64,000 nucleotides of DNA from Leptolyngbya sp. PLA1 (GCA_021405315.1 QWIH01000020.1:1-64000), one strand, 5' to 3'; shown: positions 41,388 to 50,873, counted from the stretch's first letter. Made by a program: numbers and translations. The notes: generated by a model from the letters alone, not told the origin.

Positions 41388-43505
41388 GCAGCCGATGATG
41401 GTGACGGACAGGTCGTCAACCCCGGCCTCGACCACGGAGCCGGCGCCGAGATCGCGGGCCACGAAGCGCAGCCGCATGCTCGACGTCGGCGTCACGAAAT
41501 CCTCGATGCGGAAGGAGACTCGCACCCAGGCTCCGGCGTTCTGCGTCACGTCCTCGAGCGTCACCCAGGTCTGCCCGGCGTCGTTGGAGATGAGCACGGG
41601 CATGGAGTCGCTGTTGGGGTTGCTCCCGGTGTTGTTGCTGTACCACCTCTGATAGGAGAGCATCGTGCTCTCAACCCGCGTGTAGGACTGGGGACGAGCC
41701 GAGAAGACCGGGCTGGTGAGGGTGGTTGCCCCGCCGTCGACGTCGTTGGCCCCGTTGGTGGTGCCGGTGGCCCCGGTGATCCAGCAGAGGTTTCCGGCAT
41801 CATCCGAGTCGTCACCGGGCTGAGAGGCGTTGGCCGCGGGGTCCGCCCGCTCCCAGAGGCCGGTGGTCGCCGCGTCCCCCGGCGCGCCCACGGTCCATGC
41901 CTGATCGGTCTGCATCGTGTCGGCCCATCGCACGGAGGATCCCGCGCCGCTCGCGACCAGGGGGGAGGCCCAGCCCTCGGGCGGGTAGGTCTGCGCCATG
42001 CCGGGCGTCGCCGCCTCGAAGTAGTACTCCACCGTCTCGCCGCAGCCCGCGGGAGGAAGGCTGGACGCGTACACCGACCCCGCGACGTGCGTCATGGGCA
42101 CCGTCTGCCAGTCACCGCCCGTCACACGCCATTTCATCACGGGCAGGCCGGACATCACCGCCGCGGAGGCGCGGACCGCGATGTCCACCGGCGTGGGCTC
42201 GGACGTGCCGAGGCTCGCGGGAGGCGGCGAGACTTCGGCGAAGATCAGGGGCATCACCGCGTACTCCACGAGGCGGATCGCGCCCTCGAAGTTCTCCTCC
42301 GCGTTGGGGATGATCTCCGCCGCGGGCATCACGAAGCCGTACGACCCCGTGTCCCGCACTTCGATGGACATGCCCAGGGCGTTCCTGTCGCCGTAGACCC
42401 AGTCGAGCGCGCCGCCCGAAGCCGGGTAGATATTCGTGTAGGTGGGTCCCGGGCGGTAGACCTTGCCGTGGACGCTCTGCATCACGCCGGCCATGTCCTG
42501 CTCGACGCGCCGGAAGATGGCGCGGTCATCGCAGTCCGAGGCGGTCCAGCCCCAGGGGGTCAGGATGAGCTGCGAGTAGCTGTGAATGTCGATGTGCGCG
42601 CGCAGGTTCGTGAGGCCGGTCATGAAATCCCGCATGGCGGCGGTCTCGGGCTCCGAGAAGGGCCCCGTGCCCCTGTAGGTCTCGTTGTTCGTGGCGGTGC
42701 TGGCGCCCTCGCCTCCCCAGCCGAAGCCCCAGTTGCGGTTGGTGTCGACGCCGAAGGTTCCGTCGCCGTTGTCTCGCCGGTTCTTGCGCCACATGCGGTT
42801 GTTGGGGGTCCACGTGAACTCGTAGCCATCGCAGTTGACGACGGGGACGACGTACACGTCGCAGAGGTCCACGAGCCCGGTGAGGCGCAGGTCGTTGCCG
42901 TAGCCCTCGATCAGCCGGTCGGCGATCCACATGCTGGTCATGGGGGTGGCCCACTCGCGGGCATGCTGGCAGGAGTTGAAGACCACCGCGGGCCGCGACG
43001 ATCGCGGGTTGCCGGGCTGATCCGGCCCGGTGATGCGCACGCCCCGAATCTGCCTGCCCTGAATCGTCTGGCCCACGACGAACGTGCTGGCGATCTCGGG
43101 ATACTCAGCCTGGTAGTGGTCGAGCCTCGCCCCGATCTCCGTGAGCGTGCGGAACGTGGAGAACCACGCCGCGTCCCGGTCGCGGTGCGCCGCCTCGACC
43201 TGCGCCCGCTCCCGGTCGAGCAGGACCTGCACGTCGGCGATCATGACCGTGTGCTCGATCCCGGCTTCGAGCAGGGCGGCCCGCTGCGACGGCGTCACCT
43301 GCACGTCCACCTCGCCCGGGCCGATACGGCAGGACCACGCACCCTGCACCATGCTCAGCACACGCTCCAGGTCCGCGGGTGTCGCGGGCGTCACCCGCAC
43401 CACCATCTGCCCGTCATAGGGACCCGGAGGAATCGACTGCTGGCCAAAGGCAGCCAGCAAGCCCATCGCCGAGAGAATCACGCCCGCCATCGCCGACATG
43501 CGCAT
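41211..43505 (-). CDS. Secreted M14 zinc carboxypeptidase with dockerin-like tail
   Basis: 764-residue exported metallopeptidase. Signal peptide (MSAMAGVILSAMGLLAAFGQ), a propeptide-like region (about 20-125), then the M14 domain (about 130-440): NSCQHAREWATPMTS holds the H-x-x-E zinc ligands, NPDGYE-like NCDGYEFTWT and TNRNWGFGWGGEGAST the substrate-binding block, RAHIDIHSYSQLILTPWG the third ligand His, and SIEVRDTG the catalytic Glu. A beta-rich region follows (about 450-690). The last 60 residues carry two DxNxDGxxDxxD loops ([13 protein letters not shown] and DFNQDGSVDQDDV), almost identical to the tail of the protease at 61937-63304. GGAGG precedes the ATG by 5 nt. Confidence 0.93.
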   Translation of the reverse strand: MRMSAMAGVILSAMGLLAAFGQQSIPPGPYDGQMVVRVTPATPADLERVLSMVQGAWSCRIGPGEVDVQVTPSQRAALLEAGIEHTVMIADVQVLLDRERAQVEAAHRDRDAAWFSTFRTLTEIGARLDHYQAEYPEIASTFVVGQTIQGRQIRGVRITGPDQPGNPRSSRPAVVFNSCQHAREWATPMTSMWIADRLIEGYGNDLRLTGLVDLCDVYVVPVVNCDGYEFTWTPNNRMWRKNRRDNGDGTFGVDTNRNWGFGWGGEGASTATNNETYRGTGPFSEPETAAMRDFMTGLTNLRAHIDIHSYSQLILTPWGWTASDCDDRAIFRRVEQDMAGVMQSVHGKVYRPGPTYTNIYPASGGALDWVYGDRNALGMSIEVRDTGSYGFVMPAAEIIPNAEENFEGAIRLVEYAVMPLIFAEVSPPPASLGTSEPTPVDIAVRASAAVMSGLPVMKWRVTGGDWQTVPMTHVAGSVYASSLPPAGCGETVEYYFEAATPGMAQTYPPEGWASPLVASGAGSSVRWADTMQTDQAWTVGAPGDAATTGLWERADPAANASQPGDDSDDAGNLCWITGATGTTNGANDVDGGATTLTSPVFSARPQSYTRVESTMLSYQRWYSNNTGSNPNSDSMPVLISNDAGQTWVTLEDVTQNAGAWVRVSFRIEDFVTPTSSMRLRFVARDLGAGSVVEAGVDDLSVTIIGCPADLDMNGDGNADQDDVAYLINVVGGGENPTGIDPDFNQDGSVDQDDVAALIDAIGGG

Positions 43506-43539
43506 ACCTGCCTCCGTTCCAATCCCGCCCGCGTGGGTG

Positions 43540-43545
43540 TATCCT
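43540..43545 (+). promoter_or_regulatory. -10-like TATCCT for leaderless ggt
   Basis: TATCCT ends 6 nt before the ATG at 43552. It lies in the 46-bp gap to the divergent M14 gene and helps to choose that ATG over one 18 codons earlier. Confidence 0.45.
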
Positions 43546-43551
43546 CCCACG

Positions 43552-45312
43552 ATGCCGGCCGAAACGCAAGGAAACTCTCCCGCCCGGCGCCGGGCCGGGC
43601 TGGCAGCCCTCGCCTGCCTGTGCCTCGCGGCCGCCTTCGCCCCTGCCCAGGAGCCCGCCCCCGTGTACCCAACCGCCGCGGTCGCCGCCGACCACGCCCT
43701 GGCCTCACAGGCCGGGCTCGAGATGCTCCGCGCCGGCGGCAACGCCGTCGACGCCGCTGTCGCCACCTCCTTCGCCCTCTCGGTTGTTCGCCCCTACTCC
43801 TGCGGCATCGGGGGCGGCGGGTTCATGATCATCCGGCTGACCGACCACCAGGGCCGGGGGCCGCTCACCATCGCCATCAACTTCCGCGAAACCGCTCCCG
43901 CATCGGTCAGGCCCGATACCTACGAGTCCCTGGGTGAGTTCGCCGCGACCCACGGCGGGATGGCCGTCGGAATCCCGGGGCAGGTCGAGGGCATGCTCCA
44001 CGCCCTGGAGCGCTACGGCACGCTCAGCCGGGAACGGGTGCTCGCACCGGCCATCCGCCTCGCCCGGGAGGGGTTCGCCGCGGACGCCCACTACATCAAG
44101 AGCACGCAGCACGACGACCTCGTGATCCCCTGGCTGCGGGCCGAGCCGTCGCGACAGGAGCGGTTCGCGTGGCTCTGGGAGCGATGCCTGAAGCGTGGCG
44201 CCGTCAAGGTCGGCGATCACGTCGCCCTACCCGAGCAGGCAAGGGTGCTCGAGCGCATCGCCGCCGAAGGCCGCGCGGGGTTCTACGAGGGGCCCGTCGC
44301 GGAGGCCATCGTGCAGGCCGTCAACGCCGACGGCGGGCACTTCACGCTGGGGGACCTCCGGGACTACCGCTGCGAAGAGGTGCCCGTGCTGACCAGCACC
44401 TTCCGCGGCTGCACCGTGATCGGCATGCCGCCCCCAAGCAGCGGCGGGATCGTCATCGAGCAGGTCCTGGGCATGTTCGAGGCCAGGCCGGCACTCCTCG
44501 CGGATGCAGTGAAGGCGGGTCACAACTCTCCCCCATACGTCCACCTTGTCACGGAGGCCGGCAAGCACGCCTTCGCCGACCGCGCCCGCTGGCTCGGAGA
44601 CTCGAACTTCGTCAAGGTCCCGCTCGGAGCGCTCCGGTCCAAGGACTACATCGCATCGCGGGCGATGATGCTCGACCCAACGCACACGCTCCCGCACGAG
44701 GCCTACGGCAGCGCGAAGCCCCTCCCCGAGGACGGCGGCACAAGCCATCACTGCGTCATCGACGCTCAGGGCAACGCCGTCGCCTGCACCGAGACCGTCA
44801 ACCTCATCTTCGGCTCGCTGCTGGCGGTGCCGGAGTTCGGCTTCGTCCTCAACAACACCATGGACGACTTCCTCACGCGGGGAGGCCACGCCAACGCGTT
44901 CGGTCTTTCGCACGCGGATCGCAACCGCCCCGAGCCGGGCAAGCGCCCCCTCTCCAGCATGACCCCCACCATCGTGCTCGACGAGACGGGACGCCCCAGC
45001 ATCATCGTCGGGGGCTCCGGAGGACCTCGCATCATCAGCGGCACGCTCCAGACGGCCCTCAACGTGCTCCTCTTCGACATGTCCGCAGACGCCGCCCTCG
45101 CCGCGTCACGCTTTCACCACCAGTGGGAGCCCGATGTGCTTCAACTCGAAGATTCCCTCGACACCCCCGCCCTGCGCGACGCGCTGAAGGCCCATGGACA
45201 CACCGTGGGCCGTCGCGAGGCCGTGGGCAACGTGCAGTTGATCCGACGGGTGCCCGCGGGGTGGCAGGCGGCCAGCGACCCCCGCAAGGGCGGCGCGCCC
45301 GCGGGCTACTGA
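43552..45312 (+). CDS. ggt: Gamma-glutamyltranspeptidase
   Basis: Periplasmic Ntn-hydrolase that cleaves gamma-glutamyl bonds (glutathione and similar) and self-processes into two subunits. 586 residues. Signal peptide (RRAGLAALACLCLAAAFAPAQ), then AVAADHALASQAGLEMLRAGG and NAVDAAVATSFALSVVRPY; SCGIGGGGFMII is the usual large-subunit block. The processing site is in EDGGTSHHCVIDAQGNAVA: the Thr of T-S-H-H-C-V corresponds to the catalytic Thr391 of E. coli. NLIFGSLLAVPEFGFVLNN and RPLSSMTPTIV with GGSGGPRI at the end are typical. The ATG at 43552 gives the shorter, cleaner signal peptide. Confidence 0.95.
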   Translation: MPAETQGNSPARRRAGLAALACLCLAAAFAPAQEPAPVYPTAAVAADHALASQAGLEMLRAGGNAVDAAVATSFALSVVRPYSCGIGGGGFMIIRLTDHQGRGPLTIAINFRETAPASVRPDTYESLGEFAATHGGMAVGIPGQVEGMLHALERYGTLSRERVLAPAIRLAREGFAADAHYIKSTQHDDLVIPWLRAEPSRQERFAWLWERCLKRGAVKVGDHVALPEQARVLERIAAEGRAGFYEGPVAEAIVQAVNADGGHFTLGDLRDYRCEEVPVLTSTFRGCTVIGMPPPSSGGIVIEQVLGMFEARPALLADAVKAGHNSPPYVHLVTEAGKHAFADRARWLGDSNFVKVPLGALRSKDYIASRAMMLDPTHTLPHEAYGSAKPLPEDGGTSHHCVIDAQGNAVACTETVNLIFGSLLAVPEFGFVLNNTMDDFLTRGGHANAFGLSHADRNRPEPGKRPLSSMTPTIVLDETGRPSIIVGGSGGPRIISGTLQTALNVLLFDMSADAALAASRFHHQWEPDVLQLEDSLDTPALRDALKAHGHTVGRREAVGNVQLIRRVPAGWQAASDPRKGGAPAGY

Positions 45313-45320
45313 CCCCACGA

Positions 45321-45326
45321 TACCAT
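45321..45326 (+). promoter_or_regulatory. -10-like TACCAT for leaderless dehydrogenase gene
   Basis: TACCAT ends 5 nt before the ATG at 45332. It lies only 9 nt after the ggt stop, so this gene may be transcribed separately from ggt. Confidence 0.4.
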
Positions 45327-45331
45327 CCGGT

Positions 45332-46831
45332 ATGCGTCACCCGTTCATCCTCGCCCTCTTCGGCGCGTGCGTTTCTTCCGCCTGCCTTGCGCAGAGCACC
45401 ACGGACACCTGGAACACCTCGTGCGCGAACTGCCACGGCGAGTCCGGTGCCGGGGGCGGAGCCGGCACGTCCTCCCTGCTCACGAAAGAGCTCTCCGACC
45501 CCGTGAAGGGCATCGAGACCGACCGCAGGTTCTTCGCGGCGATCAAGAGCGGGCTGCCGGAGTCCGGGATGCCCGGCTTCGCGGAGACCATGAACGACTC
45601 CCGCGTGTGGGCCCTGGTCGTGCACATCCGCGAGTTGCAGAACCAGGCACGCCGTCAGCGACGCGAGCGCCCCGCGCCCAAGCAGGGCGTCTACGAGTCC
45701 GCCCACGCGAAATACCGCGTTGCGGACGTCGTGGCTTCGGACCTGGAGGTGCCGTGGGCGGTGGACTTCATCCCCGCGGGCGCTCCGGCGTCCGGCCCGC
45801 CGGCGGGAGCCATCGTCATCACCGAGCGCCCCGGCAAGGTGCGACTCCTGATCGATGGCAAACTCTCCGAGCCCCTCGCCGGGACGCCGACCGTCCGCAA
45901 CCGGGGGCAGGGCGGCCTGATGGACGTCGCGGTGCATCCGGATTTCAACTCCACCGGATGGGTGTATCTCGCGTACTCCGATGCCGCGACCGAAGGGACT
46001 CGCGCGCCCGGCTTCACCAAGGTCGTACGTGGCCACATCGTTCGCAAGGACAAGGGATGGGCGTGGACCGACCAGCACACGATCTTTGAGGCCAGCAAGG
46101 ACCACTACCTCCCCACCGACATTCACTTCGGCTGCCGCATCGTCTTCACCCCCAAGGACGCGGAGGGCCGCCGCTACGTGTTCTTCGGCATCGGGGAGCG
46201 CGGGCACGGCGACCGGGCCCCGCGCCTCGACCGGCCCAACGGCAAGGTCTATCGCCTGTTCGATGACGGCACGGTCCCAGCCGACAATCCGTTCGTCAAA
46301 GTCAAGGATGCCTATCCCGCTATCTGGTCCTATGGCCACCGCAACCCGCAGGGGCTGGTCTTCGACCTCGAGGGCCGCCTCTGGGACACCGAGCATGGCC
46401 CCCGCGGCGGGGACGAACTCAACCTCATCGCCAAGGGCCGAAACTACGGCTGGCCCACTGTCTCCTTCGGCATCAACTACAACGACGCGCCCTTTGCCTC
46501 GCCCTGGCCGACAAAGGAAGTCTCGCCCTCCTCCGACGATACCGACGGCGTGTGCCTTCCGGCCTTCCGATGGCTCCCCTCCATCGGCGCGTGCGGCCTG
46601 GACGTGGCACGGGGCGACGCCTTCCCCGCGTGGAAGGGTGATCTCCTCGCGGGCGGCCTCTCCGGCGCCAACGTGGACCGGATCCGAACTCGTGACGGGG
46701 TGGTGATCGAGCACGAACGACTGATCGAGGGGCTCGGGCGAGTGCGAGACGTGGTGACCGGCCCCGAAGGACACGTGTATGTCGTGCTCAACGGCCCGGA
46801 CAAGATCATCCGGCTCGAGCCCGTCCCCTGA
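45332..46831 (+). CDS. Cytochrome c-fused glucose/sorbosone dehydrogenase
   Basis: 499-residue exported oxidoreductase. Signal peptide (RHPFILALFGACVSSACLAQ), an N-terminal cytochrome c domain with haem motif CANCH (about residues 31-35) and a likely axial Met in ESGMPGFAE (about 75), then a six-bladed beta-propeller of the PQQ-dependent sugar/aldose dehydrogenase family (about 130-495): DLEVPWAVDFIPAG, ITERPGKVRLL, GGLMDVAVHPDFNSTGWVYL, FGIGERGHGD, GHRNPQGLVFD and EHGPRGGDELN are its hallmarks. Fusion of haem domain and propeller implies direct electron transfer to the respiratory chain. The sugar and the presence of PQQ genes are unknown. Confidence 0.9.
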   Translation: MRHPFILALFGACVSSACLAQSTTDTWNTSCANCHGESGAGGGAGTSSLLTKELSDPVKGIETDRRFFAAIKSGLPESGMPGFAETMNDSRVWALVVHIRELQNQARRQRRERPAPKQGVYESAHAKYRVADVVASDLEVPWAVDFIPAGAPASGPPAGAIVITERPGKVRLLIDGKLSEPLAGTPTVRNRGQGGLMDVAVHPDFNSTGWVYLAYSDAATEGTRAPGFTKVVRGHIVRKDKGWAWTDQHTIFEASKDHYLPTDIHFGCRIVFTPKDAEGRRYVFFGIGERGHGDRAPRLDRPNGKVYRLFDDGTVPADNPFVKVKDAYPAIWSYGHRNPQGLVFDLEGRLWDTEHGPRGGDELNLIAKGRNYGWPTVSFGINYNDAPFASPWPTKEVSPSSDDTDGVCLPAFRWLPSIGACGLDVARGDAFPAWKGDLLAGGLSGANVDRIRTRDGVVIEHERLIEGLGRVRDVVTGPEGHVYVVLNGPDKIIRLEPVP

Positions 46832-46857
46832 ACCAGCCCCCGGGAGGACCTTCCGCC

Positions 46858-47685
46858 ATGAACGTCGCAGTCATCGTTCCCGCGGCCGGATCCGCGTCCC
46901 GCTACCAGGCCGCGGGAGCCGTGCGCCACAAGCTGGACGAGGACCTGGGGGGCAAGCCCGTCCTTCAGCGCACCATCGAGGCATTCACGAAGTATGACTC
47001 CGACGAGTTCTCGATCGGCCCCATTCTCGTCGCCGGCCCGCACGACGCCGATGAGTTTGCCCAGTTCAAGGAACGCCACCTCGACCGCCTGGGTCTGCTC
47101 GGGGCCCGGCTCGTGCGGGGCGGGCGCACGCACCGCTGGGAAACGGTCGCCGCGGCGCTGGGCGAGCTTCCCGCGGGTGATGGGCTGGTCGCCATCCACG
47201 ACGGCGCACGCCCCTGCATGACCCACGACCTGCTCGACCGCGTGCTGCGGGCAGCCCGCCGGTTCGGTGCCGCCGTCCCGGCTGTCCCGGCCAGCGACAC
47301 CATCAAACGCGTGCTCGAAGCCGACGCGGAGCCGGAAGAGCAGGACCGGGCGGCCTCGATCCTCGGGCTTGCCCCGGCCGCCGCCGGCCCGCAGAAGTTC
47401 GTCGCGGGCACCGTGCCGCGCACCGGGCTGATGCTCGCCCAAACGCCGCAGGTGTTCAAACGGTCGCTGCTCGTCGCGGCATACGCCAGGGTCGCGGGCT
47501 CCCCCACCGACGACGCCGAGGTCGTTGAGGCATTCCTCGCGGGTTCGGGCGAAACCTCACGCATCGCCATCGTCGAGGGTTCTCCCCGCAACATCAAGAT
47601 CACACTCCCCGCGGACCTGGCCCTCGCGCGGAACATCCTCGGGCACCGCGAGCCCGAAGGCAAACCGGCGCACAAGCGCTTCTAG
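46858..47685 (+). CDS. ispD: 2-C-methyl-D-erythritol 4-phosphate cytidylyltransferase
   Basis: Third step of the non-mevalonate isoprenoid pathway (MEP plus CTP gives CDP-ME). 275 residues. Family points: VAVIVPAAGSASRY at the start (nucleotide loop; the usual G-x-G-x-R is GSASR here), KLDEDLGGKPVLQRTIEAF, GGRTHRWETVAAAL (R-x-x-S-V-x-x-G-L block), LVAIHDGARPCMTHDLLDRV (the H-D-A/G-A-R-P signature), AVPAVPASDTIKRV and LAQTPQVFKRSLL (the Q-T-P-Q-x-F motif). Two stretches are longer than in E. coli (236 residues), around residues 20-50 and 160-185. A good GGGAGGA precedes the ATG. Confidence 0.93.
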   Translation: MNVAVIVPAAGSASRYQAAGAVRHKLDEDLGGKPVLQRTIEAFTKYDSDEFSIGPILVAGPHDADEFAQFKERHLDRLGLLGARLVRGGRTHRWETVAAALGELPAGDGLVAIHDGARPCMTHDLLDRVLRAARRFGAAVPAVPASDTIKRVLEADAEPEEQDRAASILGLAPAAAGPQKFVAGTVPRTGLMLAQTPQVFKRSLLVAAYARVAGSPTDDAEVVEAFLAGSGETSRIAIVEGSPRNIKITLPADLALARNILGHREPEGKPAHKRF

Positions 47686-47706
47686 GTCCGGGGCGGGTGA
47701 CGATGT

Positions 47707-48789
47707 CTAGAACGAGCCCGCGGGGAAGTTGAACGGCGGACGGTAGATCAGCCCGTCGCGCCCGATGATCTTCTCCGCCTCGATCAGGAACGCCGCATCG
47801 CCCGACGTGTCACCCTTCGCCAGTTCCGCCGAGGCGTCGGGCACGGTGACGCGGGCGTTGCCCAGCCGCGGCCCGGCGAGCGTGAGCACGTTCTGAAGCG
47901 AGGCGCAGGCCTTGACGAGTGGCTCGCGGGATTCCGGCGTCAGCGACCCGGCCCGCACCGCCTTCACGAGGTGCGACAGCAGGTGCCCAGAGGTGGAGCA
48001 GGCGGCTCGAGCCCCCGCCGTATCCAGCGCGGCGCCGGCGCCCGAGAGCTGCCTCACCATGCCCTCATCCACCAGGATCAGCATCGCCTCGGCGAGTTCG
48101 GGGTGGCACGGGCGCTCCGCGAGCCCCGCGCCCTGCGACTTCACGACCTTCTCGATCGACTGGTACGCAGCCGTGCGGTTCGCGCCGTCCCGGCCAGCTT
48201 CCGCGAGCGTCGGCGCCCAGGCCCGAAGCACCAGCCGGTCCTTCTCCACCACCGCCGCATCGGCGAGCGTGCGCACCAAGTCCAGCACCTGCGTGTCGAG
48301 CACCGCGTCCTGTGGGGAGAGTCTGACTGTTCGAAGCATCTGGCGGAGGGACTGCCCGCCTGCCTGATGACGGATGACCTGATCCTTGGAGGCGAGCGCG
48401 GCGGAGATCATCGTGACCGAGTCAGGGCTGGCGAGTTCTCCGGCGATCACCAGGGCCTCGACGCCGCCCCGCCTGCCGCCATTCATCGCGTCCTGCAGCG
48501 CGCCCCTGAGCGACTCGGAGTACGCGACCCGGAAGGCGGCGGAGGGGTTCTTTCCGAGTTCCAGGTTCGCCAGCAGCGCGTCCCGATCGGCCTTGCGCTC
48601 GGTCGCCTTCTCGCTGGAGAGGTTCTTGGAGTGCGCCGCCGCGAAGCCCGCGATCTCCTGCTTCTGCTCGGCGGTGAGCTGCAGGCCGGAGATCAACTCC
48701 GACGCGAGGCCCTGCGCCCCGGCGCCTTGCGCGAGGCCCGCCAATGCCAGCGTGACGACGATCGCCCGATTCAGCAAAGCTTCGATCAA
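47707..48789 (-). CDS. Secreted helical-repeat protein of unknown function
   Basis: 360 residues, predicted exported (RAIVVTLALAGLAQGAGAQG signal peptide). The remainder is Ala/Leu-rich and looks like HEAT-type helical hairpins: GVEALVIAGELASPDSVTMIS, AALASKDQVIRHQAGGQSLR, LVLRAWAPTLAEAGRDGANR. Two Cys (RPCHPEL; ARAACSTSG) might form a disulfide. I cannot name a family. AAAGGGCG stands about 10 nt before the ATG. It is convergent with ispD, 21 bp away. A repeat scaffold in the periplasm is the best guess. Confidence 0.6.
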   Translation of the reverse strand: MIEALLNRAIVVTLALAGLAQGAGAQGLASELISGLQLTAEQKQEIAGFAAAHSKNLSSEKATERKADRDALLANLELGKNPSAAFRVAYSESLRGALQDAMNGGRRGGVEALVIAGELASPDSVTMISAALASKDQVIRHQAGGQSLRQMLRTVRLSPQDAVLDTQVLDLVRTLADAAVVEKDRLVLRAWAPTLAEAGRDGANRTAAYQSIEKVVKSQGAGLAERPCHPELAEAMLILVDEGMVRQLSGAGAALDTAGARAACSTSGHLLSHLVKAVRAGSLTPESREPLVKACASLQNVLTLAGPRLGNARVTVPDASAELAKGDTSGDAAFLIEAEKIIGRDGLIYRPPFNFPAGSF

Positions 48790-48954
48790 CGCCGCGCCCT
48801 TTCTGGTCCAGCCCGAACCCGAACAAAGACCCCTCGCACATCAGGATATGGAGGCTCGGGGAGGGGCAAAGTATCAGTACGGGGCGGGGCGGTCAACTGG
48901 TCCACACAATCCCCACGCTTCGCGCCTGAACCCGACACCCCCCTTCCCGCCCGC

Positions 48955-49908
48955 TCAGTCGTACACCTCCAGGAAGACGCGCCGCGTCGGCTGCACCTGC
49001 CGGGGAATCATCCGACGGTCCCAGGACCCGGGCTCCCGCATCACATCCTGGGTACCACGGATGTAAGCCTCCGATCCGGTCGGTCCGAGCACGGTCGCAA
49101 TGGCTTGCAGCACACCGAGTTCCATTCCGGCGATGCCGCAGACGTACACCAGCGTACGGCTACTGGCGAGAAGCTCGCGGGTCTCCTCCCGATGGTCGAG
49201 CAGCCGCTCGTGGGCGTACCTCGCCGGGCTCCCGTCGGCCTGCTTCTCGCGGCTGAGGGCTGTCAGGTACGTAAACCCGGGCCTCGATGCGGCCTTCTCA
49301 AAGTCATGGTGATAGAGCAGATCCGTCGCGTAGGCCGCCCCCATGACGAGCATCACTCGGGAGGCAGGCGCCACGACCTCCAACTCCATGCACATCGCAC
49401 GGAAGGGCGCAATGCCCGTGCCCGTTGCGACGAAGATGTAGTCGTGTGCCGCGGGGTTCGCCGGCAGGACGAACCGCTTGCCGCTGGGTCCGGTGACCTT
49501 CACCTTCTCACCGACCTGCAGATCGCACAGGTAGTTGCTGCACACACCCAGGAAAAGCCGGTGGTGCTCGCGGTGTTCGTCGATCGATCGCTTGACGGTG
49601 GTCGCAAGGACGTTTCCCGCGCCGTCCTCGCCCCTCGAGGGGCTCGCGATGGAGTAGAGCCTCAGCTTGTGGGGCTTGCCCGCGTCGTCCACACCGGGCG
49701 GGATCACGCCGAAGGACTGCCCGGGCACAAAGCGTCCCGCGAGCGGCGTCCCGGACACGTCCAGCGCCACATGCCTCACGAACGACGCGGACTTGCGGCT
49801 CGCGGTGCAACGCTCGGTCGAAACCACCGTCGCCTCGCCCGGGCTGGCGGGCGTCAGCAGGTGCATCTCCGCGGTGCGGAGCACGGGACCCTCTGTCTGC
49901 GTCGTCAT
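48955..49908 (-). CDS. Plant-type ferredoxin-NADP reductase
   Basis: 317-residue FAD flavoprotein moving electrons between ferredoxin/flavodoxin and NADP(H). Diagnostic segments of the plastidic class are present: HKLRLYSIASPSRGEDG (FAD, R-x-Y-S), LGVCSNYLCDLQVGEKVKV (G-V-C-S-N-x-L-C-D-L), VTGPSGKRFVLP, FVATGTGIAPFRAM (NADP pyrophosphate), VYVCGIAGMELGVLQ, and a C-terminus FLEVYD, in which the terminal Tyr of plant FNRs is followed by one extra Asp. The start ATG at 49908 gives a normal N-terminus. It is 17 bp behind the aldose epimerase gene on the same strand. Physiological partner unknown. Confidence 0.9.
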   Translation of the reverse strand: MTTQTEGPVLRTAEMHLLTPASPGEATVVSTERCTASRKSASFVRHVALDVSGTPLAGRFVPGQSFGVIPPGVDDAGKPHKLRLYSIASPSRGEDGAGNVLATTVKRSIDEHREHHRLFLGVCSNYLCDLQVGEKVKVTGPSGKRFVLPANPAAHDYIFVATGTGIAPFRAMCMELEVVAPASRVMLVMGAAYATDLLYHHDFEKAASRPGFTYLTALSREKQADGSPARYAHERLLDHREETRELLASSRTLVYVCGIAGMELGVLQAIATVLGPTGSEAYIRGTQDVMREPGSWDRRMIPRQVQPTRRVFLEVYD

Positions 49909-49925
49909 TGTCTGATTGTTGGCGT

Positions 49926-50852
49926 TCAGCGCCCCGCTCCGGCCTGATCGACTCCAAAAGTCCACGCAAGCGACATCGACTCTCCCGGCGCCAGTCTCCG
50001 CACCCCGGTACCAGACCAGCCGCGCGCCATCAGGTTGAACCCGTTGTTGAGCATGCTCACGGGCTCCAGGCAGAAGAACGGCGGCGCGCCCGCGGGGCCC
50101 CTCGGCGCGTACACCACCGAGAAGCCCGCGCCCTCGCAGGACCCGAATCGCAGCACGGTCCCGCTCGCGGGCCACCGGATCTCCGCGCCTTCGGGGGACC
50201 CGAGGAACACGTCGTCGAGGTTCAGATCGTCCGCGGATACACCGGAAGCGAGCGCGCGGCTGTGCTCATCCTCTCGCGCCGGGCCGGTGGGCAGCATGCC
50301 CTCGGCCGGAAACCTCCCCCCGTTGGCCAGCCTGATGTGTGCGCGATCCGCCGTGCTGCGGAGCACCCGGGCGAAGAACGGGTGGTACCCGAGCCCGGCG
50401 GGCATCGGAGAGGTGTCGAGGTTGGTCAGTTCCAATCTCGACAGGAATCGCTCACCCGCCACCTCATACCGCACGCGGCATTCATAGGCCCAGGGCCATC
50501 GGCCGGGTCCGGGCTCGGACCGCACGCGCAGCACCGCGGAGGTCGGCCCGCGCTGCTCCACCTGCCAGGAAGCCGAGCACACCTCGCCGTGAATCGCGGT
50601 TCCGTCGGGCCAGTTGGGCGTGAGACGGACGGGTCTGCCCGCAAACTCGAACACGCCCGCCTCGATGCGGTTGGACCAGGGAGCCAGCAGGTAGCACGCG
50701 AGTTGGTTGAAATGGCTGGGCCGCGGGTGCGCCCGCCTGAGGAGCGGCCACCAGTCGCCATCCCGGCGCAGCGACAGATCGGCCACTCCCGCACCGAGCT
50801 CCGGAAGCACGGCCGCTCTCAGACTTGAACTCTCCAGGACGATGATCGCCAT
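49926..50852 (-). CDS. Aldose 1-epimerase family protein
   Basis: 308-residue galactose-mutarotase-like protein, probably interconverting alpha and beta anomers of a hexose or hexose-6-phosphate. Motifs: LLAPWSNRIEAGVFEFAGR (N-R-I), GTAIHGEVCSASWQV (active-site His), AGLGYHPFFARV (second His) and FFCLEPVSMLNNGFNL (catalytic Glu and substrate region). Total length fits. The gene follows the Cys-rich protein gene by 21 bp and precedes the ferredoxin reductase, so the three may be one operon. GalM versus YeaD-type substrate cannot be decided. Confidence 0.88.
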   Translation of the reverse strand: MAIIVLESSSLRAAVLPELGAGVADLSLRRDGDWWPLLRRAHPRPSHFNQLACYLLAPWSNRIEAGVFEFAGRPVRLTPNWPDGTAIHGEVCSASWQVEQRGPTSAVLRVRSEPGPGRWPWAYECRVRYEVAGERFLSRLELTNLDTSPMPAGLGYHPFFARVLRSTADRAHIRLANGGRFPAEGMLPTGPAREDEHSRALASGVSADDLNLDDVFLGSPEGAEIRWPASGTVLRFGSCEGAGFSVVYAPRGPAGAPPFFCLEPVSMLNNGFNLMARGWSGTGVRRLAPGESMSLAWTFGVDQAGAGR

Positions 50853-50873
50853 GAGGCCCGCGTGCGAGCCTCT

